A stretch of DNA of 64,000 bases from positions 62,001-126,000 of the forward strand of contig DASCMS010000029.1 in NCBI GenBank assembly GCA_036011085.1, in the 5' to 3' direction. A program made the translations under genes and the position numbers. Origin of the DNA: UBA8231 sp036011085. GTDB taxonomy: Bacteria > Latescibacterota > UBA2968 > UBA8231. Under the pieces are notes generated by a model. It searched no databases and was not told the origin of the DNA. It saw nothing but the letters and a program-made list of their open reading frames with translations. Every line of letters starts with the position of its first letter. Within the stretch, counting starts at the first letter, position 1. This document shows, in pieces, positions 8,003 to 17,957 of this stretch.

Positions 8003-9190
8003 TCACGCTGTCGGGGCAAAGGCCGTAGAGGCCAGTGTTGACAGCTGATGAATCACCTCGGTCTTCAGCGACAGCCGGACAGAGCCGGATTCGTAGCTCT
8101 CGCTGACGAGTCCGGCCTCCCGCAACAGACTCAGGTGGTGGGAGATCGTCGCCTTGGACACACCCAACTCGCGGGCAAGATCGGCTGAGGTTCGCGCCTG
8201 TCTGCCGATCAACTGCACCATCGCATAGCGTGTGCCGTCCCCCAGCGCCTTGAAGATCAGCGCCGGCTCGAGGTTCACCGGCGCTGCCTGTGGTGCCGGT
8301 GGCGCCACCTGCCGGGACGTGAGCGGCTCGACGGCGATGGACGCGTCGAAGTAGGGGACGAAGACAGTTTCACAGATCTTACATCCGGCGTCGGTATAGC
8401 TGGTCCACATGCGGCGGGTGTTGAAAGCGGAAGGCATGATGTGTGCCGCGTGCAACCTGTCGAGGGGGATTTCGCAGCCCCCTCGCAACGAGCGCAGCAC
8501 CTGTCGCTCCTCGTCGATCTCGAGTCGCATGATCGCCTGTTCGAGGAATTCGCTCACGGACAGGGCTTCGAAGAGGCGCCGCTTTTCGCGCACCGAGCGC
8601 AGCAGCTCGGGCTCCAGGCCTTCCCAGGTGGCGGCGAAGACGTGTTCCCAGAACAGGTTCAGGCAGAGCAGAGCATCGGTCCGGAACCCCTCCGGATCGT
8701 GCAGCGCCCGCTGGAGGGCGAGGGGGACGGCAGCGTGCTCGTCGTACGGGTAGAGGCCGACACAGGTGTACCACAGGTGCTTCTTGTGCTCCGGTGCGCG
8801 ATCGATCGCCGCGGCCAGATCAAGGTGGCCCTCCACGAGATCGACCACCACATCCCGGTCGTGCAACGCACCCACGAGAATACCCTCGCGAAAGGTGTCG
8901 AGGTCGAGAGTCTGCAGGCTGTCCATCAGCTGTTGGAACGAAACCGATGCATCGATCGTACCCGGGGCATCGGCCAGCAGTGGCCAGAGGATGGGGGTGT
9001 TTCCGAGGGCGGCGAAGGCGCGGTAGAATTCCTCAGGCAAGGCCTCGGAGGCCGCCTGGCGCCAACTCTGGTGGATATCTGAGCTGTCCGTCAGGGCCTG
9101 CAGGGCATAGAACACCTCCAGGCGGAGCCCATGAGAGAATTGGAACCGGGTCCGCAGATCACTCGTTTCGCCGGAGTCGATAACTGCCAT
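8003..9190 (-). CDS. ArsR-type winged-helix regulator with large N-terminal domain
   Basis: 395 residues. The C-terminal 90 are an ArsR winged helix: FKALGDGTRYAMVQLI, then DLARELGVSKATISHHLSLL as the recognition helix-turn-helix and GLVSES..GSVRLSL as wing. The first 300 residues are a helical domain of the kind found in long ArsR relatives (DUF5937-like by recollection), presumably for ligand binding or dimerisation. Two cysteines in AGCKICETVF (around residue 275) recall a metal or redox site but this is speculative. The gene is divergent from the peptide-transport cluster at 9493 and is the obvious candidate to regulate it. Confidence 0.75.
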   Translation of the reverse strand: MAVIDSGETSDLRTRFQFSHGLRLEVFYALQALTDSSDIHQSWRQAASEALPEEFYRAFAALGNTPILWPLLADAPGTIDASVSFQQLMDSLQTLDLDTFREGILVGALHDRDVVVDLVEGHLDLAAAIDRAPEHKKHLWYTCVGLYPYDEHAAVPLALQRALHDPEGFRTDALLCLNLFWEHVFAATWEGLEPELLRSVREKRRLFEALSVSEFLEQAIMRLEIDEERQVLRSLRGGCEIPLDRLHAAHIMPSAFNTRRMWTSYTDAGCKICETVFVPYFDASIAVEPLTSRQVAPPAPQAAPVNLEPALIFKALGDGTRYAMVQLIGRQARTSADLARELGVSKATISHHLSLLREAGLVSESYESGSVRLSLKTEVIHQLSTLASTAFAPTA

Positions 9191-9492
9191 TCTTGTTCGC
9201 TTGTGATAATATGAGTTAGCTATAGATCGAACTCGATAGACAGGAAGATAGCTGCCTAACGCGTCACATGCAAGTCGAAATTCTCTGTGCGGCGGTGTGT
9301 CAGGATCATCTCATTGGCGGGCAACGGCCCCGACGACGGCAGGCGCTGCAACAGGTCAGGCCAGCAGCCATGTTGCCGCTGGGCACGGATCAGGCAGGGC
9401 AGGGCGTCGTCGATGTGGCCCTCGCCGGCGGTGACCGGACCTGCTGCCTACTTTACAGGTCCACCTGAATCGGCCGATGGGCCAACGATGCG
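9191..9492. promoter_or_regulatory. Divergent control region with operator-like dyads
   Basis: Non-coding gap between the ArsR-type regulator and the transporter cluster. Its AT-rich left part contains ATCGA-ac-TCGAT (9226-9237) inside a larger inverted pair AGCTAT (9218-9223) / ATAGCT (9248-9253), and a TATTAT box on the minus strand at 9206-9211 close to the regulator start. A hairpin GGACCTG (9437-9443) / CAGGTCC (9456-9462) lies 30 bases before the permease start. The dyads are plausible operator sites for the regulator; no clear -35 element was found. Confidence 0.4.
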
Positions 9493-10542
9493 ATGACACG
9501 ATCACACGCCCTGCGCGACTTCACCCTCCGGCGGCTGCTGCTGATGCTGCCGACCCTGCTGGGGATCACCTTTCTGGTGTTCCTGCTGTGTCAGTTTGTG
9601 CCGGGGGGGCCCATCGACCAGATGCGCATGCGCATCGCCGGTGCCGGCGATTTCGGTGAGACGGGATCCGGTGCCTCCCAGCGTGTGTCTTCCATCGACA
9701 TCCCCGAAGAGGATCTGGCCAGTCTCAAGCGCTACTACGGCTTCGATGAGCCGATTCTGGTCCGCTACGCCACGTATCTGGGAAAACTGATCACCCTCGA
9801 CCTCGGTGATTCCTTCCGCTACACCCTCCCGGTGGAGGATCTGATCGCCAGTCGTTTCCCCGTATCCGTCTACTTTGGGCTCATCGCCTTCCTGCTGACC
9901 TATTCCGTCTGTATCCCCCTGGGTATCCTCAAGGCGCTGCGTCACAAGAGCTATTTCGACAACATCACATCCGTCGTCATCTTCCTCGGCTACGCCATCC
10001 CCGGGTTCGCTCTTGGTGCGGTGCTGCTGGCCCTGTTCGCCGTGCAGCATGACTGGTTTCCGCTGGCCGGCTTCGAGAGCCAGGGCTTTGCTGACATGTC
10101 CCTGTTCGACAAGATCCTGGACCGCGTCCATCACACCGCCCTGCCAGTGGTCTGTTACGCCATCCACCTGTTCGCCTTCATGACGATCCTGATGAAGAAC
10201 AGTCTGCTGGAGAACATGGGTGCCGACTACGTCAAGACCGCCCTGGCCAAAGGCATGACCTGGAAACGCGCCGTCTTCGGTCACGCTCTGCGCAACTCGC
10301 TGATCCCCATCGCCACCAGTTTCGGCAACAATATCTCGCTGATTCTGACCGGTTCGCTGCTCATAGAGCGTGTCTTCGGCATCCCCGGCATGGGGCTGTT
10401 GTTCTTCGAGGCGATCACGGCGCGTGACTACCCGGTGGTCATGGGCTACATCTTCATCTCGTCGGCCCTGCTGCTGCTGGGCAATCTGTTGAGCGATCTG
10501 TGCGTTGCCGGTGCCGATCCCCGCGTACGGTTCGGCGAATGA
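9493..10542 (+). CDS. ABC transporter permease, YejB/OppB family
   Basis: 349-residue inner-membrane permease of the peptide/microcin C type. It has an N-terminal helix (LLLMLPTLLGITFLVFLL), the signature QFVPGGPIDQM of OppB/DppB/YejB, a periplasmic loop with an insert (about residues 40-75) typical of YejB, and five further membrane segments. The EAA-like cytoplasmic loop DYVKTALAKGMTWKRAVFGHALRN lies at about 240-263 and docks the ATPase. It is the first gene of a cluster with YejE-like permease, binding protein and two ATPases. Confidence 0.9.
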   Translation: MTRSHALRDFTLRRLLLMLPTLLGITFLVFLLCQFVPGGPIDQMRMRIAGAGDFGETGSGASQRVSSIDIPEEDLASLKRYYGFDEPILVRYATYLGKLITLDLGDSFRYTLPVEDLIASRFPVSVYFGLIAFLLTYSVCIPLGILKALRHKSYFDNITSVVIFLGYAIPGFALGAVLLALFAVQHDWFPLAGFESQGFADMSLFDKILDRVHHTALPVVCYAIHLFAFMTILMKNSLLENMGADYVKTALAKGMTWKRAVFGHALRNSLIPIATSFGNNISLILTGSLLIERVFGIPGMGLLFFEAITARDYPVVMGYIFISSALLLLGNLLSDLCVAGADPRVRFGE

Positions 10543-11603
10543 TCGGGCTGCGCCTGAACCCCATCACGCGCAAGCGGTTGCAACGCTTTCGTCGGATCCG
10601 TCGTGGTTTCTATTCCTTTGCCATCCTGGCCACTCTGACGGTTCTGTCGCTGTTCTCCAACTACCTGGCCAACCGCCGTGCCATCGTCGTCAGCTACGAA
10701 GGGACACTCTACTTCCCCACGTTCCAGTATCACGATATGGCGACCTTCGATCAGGAGGACGAATACGGCTTCGACGACGTCGAGGCGAACTATATGGCCC
10801 TGCAGGCCCGCTTCGACGAGGCCGACGGAGGCGACTGGGTGTGGATGCCCCTGGTGCCGTTTGACCCCTACGAGCCGGATTTCAACTATGATGAGCCGCC
10901 GCCGAACGCGCCGGACGGGCGCCATTGGTTCGGCACCGACTCGCAGGGGCGGGACGTGCTGGCCCGCCTGCTCTATGGCTTTCGTATATCGATCCTGTTT
11001 GCCGTGGCTCTCGTCTTCGTCGGCCAGGCTGCCGGTACCGCCATCGGCTCGCTCCAGGGCTTTCTCGGGGGACGCTTCGATATCTACAGCCAGCGTTTCA
11101 TCGAAGTCTGGTCGACGCTGCCCTTTCTCTATGTCGTCATCCTGCTGGCGACGTTCTTCAAACCCGGCTTCCTGCTGCTGTTGGGGATCATGGCACTGTT
11201 CGAGTGGATCCGTATGACGTACTACATGCGCACCGAGATGTACCGCGAGAAGACGAAGGAATACTGTCTGGCGGCGCGCTCCTTCGGCGCCTCAAGGACG
11301 CGTCTCATCTTCCGCCACCTGTTGCCCAACTGCCTGACGCCGCTGGTCACGATCACACCCTTCGCCATCGTCGGGGCCATCAGTGCTCTCACCGCCCTCG
11401 ACTACCTGGGATACGGACTCCCTGCTCCCACGCCAAGCTGGGGCGAGATGATCGATCAGGCCATGGCGAGCCACAATCGCGACAAGATCTGGCTGAGTAT
11501 CGCGCCTTTTTCTGCCATCTCCATCACACTGTTGCTGGTAACCCTCATCGGCGAGTCGACGCGAGAAGCCTTCGACCCGAAGCAATACGCCCAATACCGG
11601 TAA
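10539..11603 (+). CDS. ABC transporter permease, YejE/OppC family
   Basis: 354 residues. ATG at 10539 overlaps the upstream stop (ATGA), so the two permeases are translationally coupled. One N-terminal membrane helix precedes a periplasmic loop of about 90 residues rich in acidic and aromatic residues, as in YejE. The motif HWFGTDSQGRDVLARLLYGFRIS (the OppC/YejE entry signature) then leads into the five-helix permease domain. The coupling loop is CLAARSFGASRTRLIFRHLLPN. It partners the preceding permease to form the membrane channel. Confidence 0.9.
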   Translation: MIGLRLNPITRKRLQRFRRIRRGFYSFAILATLTVLSLFSNYLANRRAIVVSYEGTLYFPTFQYHDMATFDQEDEYGFDDVEANYMALQARFDEADGGDWVWMPLVPFDPYEPDFNYDEPPPNAPDGRHWFGTDSQGRDVLARLLYGFRISILFAVALVFVGQAAGTAIGSLQGFLGGRFDIYSQRFIEVWSTLPFLYVVILLATFFKPGFLLLLGIMALFEWIRMTYYMRTEMYREKTKEYCLAARSFGASRTRLIFRHLLPNCLTPLVTITPFAIVGAISALTALDYLGYGLPAPTPSWGEMIDQAMASHNRDKIWLSIAPFSAISITLLLVTLIGESTREAFDPKQYAQYR

Positions 11604-11618
11604 TCGAAAGGACCAAGA

Positions 11619-13451
11619 ATGTCTGGATGCACCGTCTACCTGAGAATGCTGTTGCTGCCATTGTTCATGCTGGCCCTGGCTGTGCCGTCGACGGCTGAGG
11701 ACCTGTCGTCCATCGAATGGGTGACCAACATGGACGATCCACCTATCGGTGATCCGGCGGCGAGGAAGGGTGGCACCTTCTACACCAGTATGCGCGCCTA
11801 TCCGCTGACGCTACGCGTGGTCGGCCCCAACGCCAACGATGCCTTCGCCTCCTGGAAGCGGGCCAACACGATGGGTTTCTCCCTGGTCACGCGTCATCCA
11901 ACGACGGACAACTATATCCCGGTGATGGCGACGCACTGGTCGATCCAGAGCGATGGCCGAACGATCTACTACCGACTGGATGAAGATGCTCGCTGGAGCG
12001 ACGGCAAGCCGCTGACGGCAGCCGACTACGTGCATACATGGCACATGATGCAGAGCGAGAACATCGTCGACCCATTCTTCAACCAATATGCCAAGGACTA
12101 CTACGAGGAGGTCGTCGCCGTCGAGCCGTACGTGCTGAAGGTGGCGGGCAAGTTCGAGAGCTGGCGCCCCCTGGACATGTTCGATATCTGGGCCACGCCG
12201 CAGCACGCAGTGACCCTGGAGGAGGGCTTCCCGGAGCGCTACAATACCGCCGTACTGCCCGTGCAGGGACCCTACGTGCTCACCGAGCAGGAGGCGGGCC
12301 AGTTCGTCGTCTTCGAGCGGCTCGAAGACTGGTGGGGGAAAGACAAGCAATACTTCCAGGGCATGTACAACGTCGACCGGATCCACATCCGGGTCATCGA
12401 CGACAACGACCGGGCCTTCGACTTCTTCAAGAAGGGTGAGCTCAGCTACTACACGGTGAACACGGCCAAGAAGTGGGCCGAAGAGATGGAGTTCGACGCG
12501 GTGAAGAAAGGCTGGGCGCACCGCAAACGTCTGTTCGTCGACTACCCGCAGGGAGTGTACGGTTTCGCCATGAACCTGGAGAAGCCCATTTTCCAGAACA
12601 AGGACTTCCGCAAGGCGATTCAGTACCTGTTCAACTTCGACGAGATCAACGAGAAGCTGATGTACAACGCCTACTACAAACAGGTCTCCGCCTTTACCGG
12701 CACCGAGTATGAAAACCGTGACCTGGTGCCCTACAGCTTCGATCCCCGCAAGGCTCGCGAGCATCTGCGCGCAGCCGGGTACGAGAAGCGTGGCGAGGAC
12801 GGCATCCTGGTGAACGCCGAGGGCGGGCGAGCAGCCTTCACTCTGTCCTATGGCAGCAAGGGTCTCGAGCGCCACATGACGGTGGTGAAGCAGACCTTCC
12901 AGCGCTTCGGCGTCGAGATGGACCTGCGGCTGCTGGAACCGGGGACCGCTTTCCGCAACGGCCTCGAACGGGAGTACGAGATGACGATCATGTCCCGGAC
13001 ATCCGGTCTGTTCCCCGGGCCCCACCAGTACTACGCGTCGGTGTACAAGGAGACGAAGAACAACAACAACGTCTGGGCTTTTGGTACCGCGTACACCGAC
13101 TCCCTCATCGACGTCTACCGATTTGATACGGACAAGAGCCAGCGTCTGGCGGCGATGCACGAGTTGGACGCCATCATCCAGGACGAAGCCTTCTACGCGC
13201 CCTTCTGGCAGGCCCCCTTCATGCGGTTTCTCTACTGGGACGGGCTCGTATTCCCCGATTCCTTCTTCCCGAAGCGTACACAGGGTATGACGGATTGGCA
13301 GGTGTTCTGGATCGACGAGGATCGCGAAGCGCGGTTGCAGGAGGCCATGGCCGCCGATCGGTCCCTCGGCGAGGACACCGTCGTCGATGTCGATCCGTAC
13401 AAGGTGAAGGATCGCATCGAAGCCGCCCTGCGCGCCGCTGCGGCACGTTAG
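11619..13451 (+). CDS. Extracellular solute-binding protein, family 5 (YejA-like)
   Basis: 610-residue periplasmic binding protein (SBP_bac_5) with a signal peptide (LLLPLFMLALAVPSTAEDL, cleavage near residue 27). Family features include RWSDGKPLTAADYVHTWHMM and the acidic/aromatic pocket region. The N-terminal DPPIGDPAARKGGTF resembles YejA. AAAGGA stands 6-7 bases before ATG 11619. It would hand an oligopeptide or peptide-nucleotide-like ligand to the two permeases; actual ligand unknown. Confidence 0.88.
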   Translation: MSGCTVYLRMLLLPLFMLALAVPSTAEDLSSIEWVTNMDDPPIGDPAARKGGTFYTSMRAYPLTLRVVGPNANDAFASWKRANTMGFSLVTRHPTTDNYIPVMATHWSIQSDGRTIYYRLDEDARWSDGKPLTAADYVHTWHMMQSENIVDPFFNQYAKDYYEEVVAVEPYVLKVAGKFESWRPLDMFDIWATPQHAVTLEEGFPERYNTAVLPVQGPYVLTEQEAGQFVVFERLEDWWGKDKQYFQGMYNVDRIHIRVIDDNDRAFDFFKKGELSYYTVNTAKKWAEEMEFDAVKKGWAHRKRLFVDYPQGVYGFAMNLEKPIFQNKDFRKAIQYLFNFDEINEKLMYNAYYKQVSAFTGTEYENRDLVPYSFDPRKAREHLRAAGYEKRGEDGILVNAEGGRAAFTLSYGSKGLERHMTVVKQTFQRFGVEMDLRLLEPGTAFRNGLEREYEMTIMSRTSGLFPGPHQYYASVYKETKNNNNVWAFGTAYTDSLIDVYRFDTDKSQRLAAMHELDAIIQDEAFYAPFWQAPFMRFLYWDGLVFPDSFFPKRTQGMTDWQVFWIDEDREARLQEAMAADRSLGEDTVVDVDPYKVKDRIEAALRAAAAR

Positions 13452-13474
13452 GGCACTCGACCCGTACGAAGCCC

Positions 13475-14461
13475 ATGGCCCTGCTCGAAGTCGAGGATCT
13501 GCGCACCGCCTTTCACACCGAGGATGGCGTCGTCCGTGCCGTGGACGGCGTGTCCTTTGCCGTGGAGGCGGGCAAGATCCTCGGCATCGTCGGCGAGTCG
13601 GGCTGTGGCAAGAGTGTGAGCGCCATGTCCGTCATGCGTCTGATCCCCGATCCACCGGGACGCATCGACGGTGGCCGCGTTCTGTGGAAGGGGCGTGATC
13701 TGCTCGCCTGTGATCCCGATGAGATGCCGGAGATCCGTGGTCGCGAGATCGCCATGATCTTTCAGGACCCCATGACGTCGCTCAATCCCGTGTTCACGAT
13801 CCGAAAGCAGCTGAGCGAGGTCCTGGAGAAACGTTTCGGCCTGCGCGGCGAGGACGCCGAAGAGCGCATGGTGGAGGTCCTCGGCCATGTGGGGATCGCC
13901 GACGCGAGTCAACGCCTGGGCCAATATCCGCACGAGTTGAGCGGCGGCATGAAACAGCGGATCATGATCGCCATGTCGTTGATGTGCAAACCCGATCTGC
14001 TCATCGCCGACGAACCGACAACGGCCCTGGACGTGACGGTGCAGGCACAGATCCTGCAGTTGATGAAACAGCTGCAACGGGAGTCGGGTACCGCCATCAT
14101 TCTCATCACCCACGACATGGGGGTCGTCGCCGAAACCTGCGACGACGTGGTCGTGATGTACGCAGGCAAAGTCGTGGAGAGCAGCTCCGTCTTCGAGCTG
14201 TTCGCCAGACCCCGCCATCCGTACACCAGGGGTCTGCTCGACAGTATCCTGCAGCCGGGGCGGTCGAAAGCCACGCCGGTGCCGACGATCGAGGGTGTCG
14301 TTCCCTCTCTGATCGATCCGCCCGCAGGCTGTCGTTTCGCTGATCGCTGCGGCCGGGTCGAGGATCGATGCCGGCAACAGGACCCCGTCCTCGCAGAGCT
14401 CGAAGAGGGGCATCGAGTGGCCTGTCACATGCCACTCGAGGCGAAGCCGGTGGTGAGTTGA
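13475..14461 (+). CDS. ABC transporter ATP-binding protein, OppD/YejF N-half type
   Basis: 328 residues with Walker A GESGCGKS, Q-loop FQDPMTSLNP, signature LSGGMKQR, Walker B LLIADEPTTALD and the switch histidine in LITHDMG. The C-terminal oligopeptide-transporter extension carries the cysteine cluster CRFADRCGRVEDRC, known in OppD/DppD ATPases to hold an iron-sulfur cluster. ATG 13475 is chosen because the ATPase fold starts directly after it (MALLEVEDLRTAF). In E. coli YejF both ATPase halves are fused; here they are two genes. Confidence 0.9.
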   Translation: MALLEVEDLRTAFHTEDGVVRAVDGVSFAVEAGKILGIVGESGCGKSVSAMSVMRLIPDPPGRIDGGRVLWKGRDLLACDPDEMPEIRGREIAMIFQDPMTSLNPVFTIRKQLSEVLEKRFGLRGEDAEERMVEVLGHVGIADASQRLGQYPHELSGGMKQRIMIAMSLMCKPDLLIADEPTTALDVTVQAQILQLMKQLQRESGTAIILITHDMGVVAETCDDVVVMYAGKVVESSSVFELFARPRHPYTRGLLDSILQPGRSKATPVPTIEGVVPSLIDPPAGCRFADRCGRVEDRCRQQDPVLAELEEGHRVACHMPLEAKPVVS

Positions 14462-15447
14462 CGGATTCACCCCTCCTGGAAGTGCGCAACCTGCGCAAGC
14501 ACTACCCGGTGCGGGGGGGGATCTTCGGCCGCCAGCGAGATACGGTGAAGGCCGTCGAGGGCGTCTCGTTTCAACTGCAGGCAGGGGAAACCCTGGGTCT
14601 GGTGGGTGAGTCGGGCTGTGGCAAATCGACTCTCGGGCGGACCGTCATGCGACTCGAGGAGCCGACTACGGGTGACGTCTTCTTTGAAGGTCGCGACCTG
14701 GCACACTCCTCGGCGGCTGAGCTGTTCGGTCTGCGCCGGGACGTACAGATGATCTTCCAGGATCCCTATTCATCGCTCAACCCGCGGATCACGATCGGAG
14801 AGGCGGTGCGCGAACCCCTCGATATCCACCGACTGGGGACCCACGCCGAGCGCCGTACCCGCGTTGACGAGCTGCTCGAGGCGGTGGGCCTGAGTCCAAC
14901 CGTGCAGAACCGCTACCCCCACGAGTTCTCCGGTGGCCAGCGTCAACGCGTGGGTGTGGCCCGTTGTCTGGCGCTGCGTCCGAAGATCGTCATCGCCGAC
15001 GAACCGGTATCGGCTCTCGATGTCTCGGTGCAGGGGCAGGTGCTCAACCTGCTGGTCGAACTGCAGCGTGACCTGGGGCTTACGTACCTGTTCATCTCGC
15101 ACGATCTGTCGGTAGTGGAGTACCTCAGTGAGCGCGTGGCGGTGATGTACCTGGGGCGTATCGTCGAGATCGGCAACCGCTCTTCGATCTATCAGTCACC
15201 CACCCATCCCTATACGCGAGCGCTGCTGGAATCGGTGCCCATAGCCGACCCGAAACGTCGTCGTGATCGCGAGCCGGTGTCAGGCGAGACGCCGAGCGCC
15301 GTCAACCCACCATCGGGATGTGCTTTCCATCCGCGTTGCCCCCTGGCCGTCGCTGCCTGCCGTCAGTCGATTCCGGTTCTGGAGCCCATCGGCACCGACG
15401 GTGACGACGGCCACCTGGCAGCCTGCAGCCGCCGGGGTGAGTCCTGA
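14458..15447 (+). CDS. ABC transporter ATP-binding protein, OppF/YejF C-half type
   Basis: 329 residues. Walker A GESGCGKST, Q-loop FQDPYSSLNPR, signature FSGGQRQRVGVAR, Walker B IVIADEPVSALD, H-loop ISHDLSVVEYL and a C-terminal cysteine cluster CAFHPRCPLAVAAC. The start is taken as TTG 14458, which overlaps the upstream stop as TTGA and gives MTDSPLLEVRNLRKHYPV; no ATG or GTG fits the domain boundary. It forms a heterodimer with the preceding ATPase. Confidence 0.88.
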   Translation: MTDSPLLEVRNLRKHYPVRGGIFGRQRDTVKAVEGVSFQLQAGETLGLVGESGCGKSTLGRTVMRLEEPTTGDVFFEGRDLAHSSAAELFGLRRDVQMIFQDPYSSLNPRITIGEAVREPLDIHRLGTHAERRTRVDELLEAVGLSPTVQNRYPHEFSGGQRQRVGVARCLALRPKIVIADEPVSALDVSVQGQVLNLLVELQRDLGLTYLFISHDLSVVEYLSERVAVMYLGRIVEIGNRSSIYQSPTHPYTRALLESVPIADPKRRRDREPVSGETPSAVNPPSGCAFHPRCPLAVAACRQSIPVLEPIGTDGDDGHLAACSRRGES

Positions 15448-17957
15448 TGCGAGCAACTCCCGGCAAAGCACTGACACTGGTGGCCCTGCTGTGGCCCGTG
15501 GCGCTCGTGGCGGGTGTCGCCGGCAGTCTCGAGGGTGTCATCACCGATGCCGCCAACGGCCAGCCACTCATCGGCGCCAATGTCCTCGTCATCAGCACCC
15601 GCCAGGGTACCACCACCGACACCTCCGGTTTCTATCGGATCCTCAACGTTCGGGCCGGTACCTATGATGTGCAGGCCTCTATGATCGGCTACCGGCCGGT
15701 GACGACGACGGGAGTCGTCGTGTTGCCCGATCGTCGCGCCGAGCTGTCTGTGCAACTGCCTGACAGTCCCATTCAGATGGAAGCCGTCGAGGTCGTACTC
15801 GAACGGCCTCTCATCGAGACCGATGTCACCGGTACCGCCTATCGTGTGGATGCCGGTGGCCTCACCGACCTGCCCGTGGACAGCTTTCAGGATGTGATCG
15901 GTCTGCAGCCGTCGACGACGGTGGAAGGTCACATCCGCGGCGGCAAAGTGCGCGAGACCATCTATCTCGTGGACGGCCTGCCGGTGCAGGATGTCATCGA
16001 GGGTGGCGCCGGTGCCGACCTGCCCCTCAGCGCCATTTCGCAGATGACGATTCAGACGGGCGGTTTCGATGCGGAATACGGGGACGCGCTGTCAGGAGTG
16101 GTGAATATCATCTCGCGCAGCGGTGGTGACGAGCACGAGCTGTCAGTCCGGCTGGCCAAGGACGATCTGTTCGGCGGCGATGAAGTGAGTCACCGCAACG
16201 AAGTGGAGATCGCCGCCAGTGGACCCCTGGGCACGCGCGATCTGTCCTACTTTTCCGCCAGCAACCTGGTCTTCAGCGACACCCGCTGGTGGCAGGACGC
16301 GCAGCACTTCTTCGACTCTCCCGTCCGCAAGGAGCTGAACGGACTGGCGAAGGTGGACCACGACGCGGTTCTGGGCGGCCGTCTGACGGGCGAGTTGATC
16401 TACTCGCTGCAGCGTTGGCGCGACTACGAATTCAGCTGGCGATACAATCTCGGCGGTCTGCCGCCGCGCCTGCGAGATTCCTATCGCGCCGCCACGCTGT
16501 GGACACGGGCGCTGTCGCGACGCACGGCGGTGTCGACGAGCCTCAGTCTGTTCTCACTGCATTCCAGGATCGGCGGGCCCTCGGCCGCCGACATCGATCC
16601 GGCGCCCTTCGACTACGACTTCTATCTGCTCTATGTGGTCTCTGGTTCGCGGTCGTGGTGGGCGGACCAGCAGCAGCGCACCTACACCCTCAAGACCGAT
16701 CTGACCCACGAGCTGCGCCAGCGCCACATTCTCAAGATGGGGGCCGAGCTCAAGCAGTATGACATCGATGCCGACCTGCTGCGCCTGGAACCACAGACCA
16801 CGTTCTTCGGCAGGCCCCTGGTGTTTGCCCAGCAGCTCAACTACAGCACCCGATATCACTACTATCCGCGTGCCGGCAGCGCCTATCTGCAGGACCGCAT
16901 CGAGGGTGCCAGCGGTACGACCCTGTCCTTCGGCGTGCGCCTGGATTTTCTCGATCCGCGAGCCGAGCGACCGGCCATCGAGCTGGTACCGACCACACCG
17001 GAGCAGTATGACGAGGAGGTGACCGGTTTCACCTCCGCCCGGATCAAGTATCACGTCAGTCCGCGCCTGGGCGCCTCCTTTCCGTTGTCGGATCGCAGTG
17101 TGTTCTTCGTCAATTTCGGTGAGTACGTGCAGTTCCCCCTGTTCGACCATCTGTACTCGGGGCTCGACAACGTCAGCCTGCGGGGTGGTGTCAACGTGCT
17201 GCGCGGAAACCCCGACTTGCTGGCTGAAAAGACGCGCGCCTTCGAGGTGAGCGTGCGCCACGAGTTGTCGGAGGAGATGGTGGGGTCGGTCACCTACTTC
17301 CGCAAGGAGACAAGGGACCAGATCGACGCCAGGACCTTTGTGCCCACCAACAGCCGTATCGCGGGTGACTACGGATTCTCCGAATTCGTCAACAATCCCA
17401 CGGCCAGCACCAGGGGATTCGAATTTCTGCTGTCCCGTCCGCGGGGCAAGGTGCGCGGAAATCTGTCGTACGCACTGATGCGCACCGAGGGCTTGAGCGA
17501 GTCCGAGGACCAGGGCATCAACCTGGCGCAGTGGGGGTTCCCGGTGGCCAACACGCCCTTCCCGTTGAGCTGGGATCAGCGACACACGGTGAAAGCCGAT
17601 CTGACCATGGACCTGCCCGGCGGCGCCCAGGTGGACTTCGTGTGGCAGACCCACAGCGGGCGTCCGTACACGTTCTTCCCCTCGGCGGATGGGTTCACCG
17701 CTGACAATCCGACGCAGCCCTTCATTCCCAACAATCGACGTCTGCCCGACTACAGCCTGCTGAATCTCAAGATCAGCTGTCCCCTGCCCACGCGATGGGC
17801 GGATGGCCTCACAGGTACCCTGGATGTGCGCAACGCGACGGATGCTCTCAACGTCCGCTGGGTGGACTCCTCCGGCCAGGTCGGCGGCGAGCTTGCCGAC
17901 CCCTCCGCCTACTATTCTCTCCGCAGAGTGCTGGTGGGCTTGCGGGCACAGTTCTGA
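15447..17957 (+). CDS. TonB-dependent receptor-like outer-membrane protein
   Basis: 836 residues. Signal peptide, then a carboxypeptidase-regulatory-like domain (GVITDAANGQPLIGANVLV ... TDTSGFYRILNVRAGTYDV, about 28-105), a plug domain (about 120-230; DLPVDSFQDVIGLQPST, GFDAEYGDALSGVVNIISR) and a C-terminal beta-barrel ending in LVGLRAQF with the terminal Phe expected for outer-membrane insertion. This architecture is typical of FCB bacteria (SusC/OAR-like). ATG overlaps the ATPase stop by one base, so an outer-membrane receptor is translationally tied to an inner-membrane peptide importer. A TonB box was not identified with certainty. Confidence 0.85.
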   Translation: MRATPGKALTLVALLWPVALVAGVAGSLEGVITDAANGQPLIGANVLVISTRQGTTTDTSGFYRILNVRAGTYDVQASMIGYRPVTTTGVVVLPDRRAELSVQLPDSPIQMEAVEVVLERPLIETDVTGTAYRVDAGGLTDLPVDSFQDVIGLQPSTTVEGHIRGGKVRETIYLVDGLPVQDVIEGGAGADLPLSAISQMTIQTGGFDAEYGDALSGVVNIISRSGGDEHELSVRLAKDDLFGGDEVSHRNEVEIAASGPLGTRDLSYFSASNLVFSDTRWWQDAQHFFDSPVRKELNGLAKVDHDAVLGGRLTGELIYSLQRWRDYEFSWRYNLGGLPPRLRDSYRAATLWTRALSRRTAVSTSLSLFSLHSRIGGPSAADIDPAPFDYDFYLLYVVSGSRSWWADQQQRTYTLKTDLTHELRQRHILKMGAELKQYDIDADLLRLEPQTTFFGRPLVFAQQLNYSTRYHYYPRAGSAYLQDRIEGASGTTLSFGVRLDFLDPRAERPAIELVPTTPEQYDEEVTGFTSARIKYHVSPRLGASFPLSDRSVFFVNFGEYVQFPLFDHLYSGLDNVSLRGGVNVLRGNPDLLAEKTRAFEVSVRHELSEEMVGSVTYFRKETRDQIDARTFVPTNSRIAGDYGFSEFVNNPTASTRGFEFLLSRPRGKVRGNLSYALMRTEGLSESEDQGINLAQWGFPVANTPFPLSWDQRHTVKADLTMDLPGGAQVDFVWQTHSGRPYTFFPSADGFTADNPTQPFIPNNRRLPDYSLLNLKISCPLPTRWADGLTGTLDVRNATDALNVRWVDSSGQVGGELADPSAYYSLRRVLVGLRAQF

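Noticed and set aside
9381..9396. GGGCACGGATCAGGCA with GG-N10-GC spacing, sigma-54-like, ahead of the permease
   Set aside because: The -12 half (AGGC) departs from TTGC at two key bases and the first T of the -24 is missing.
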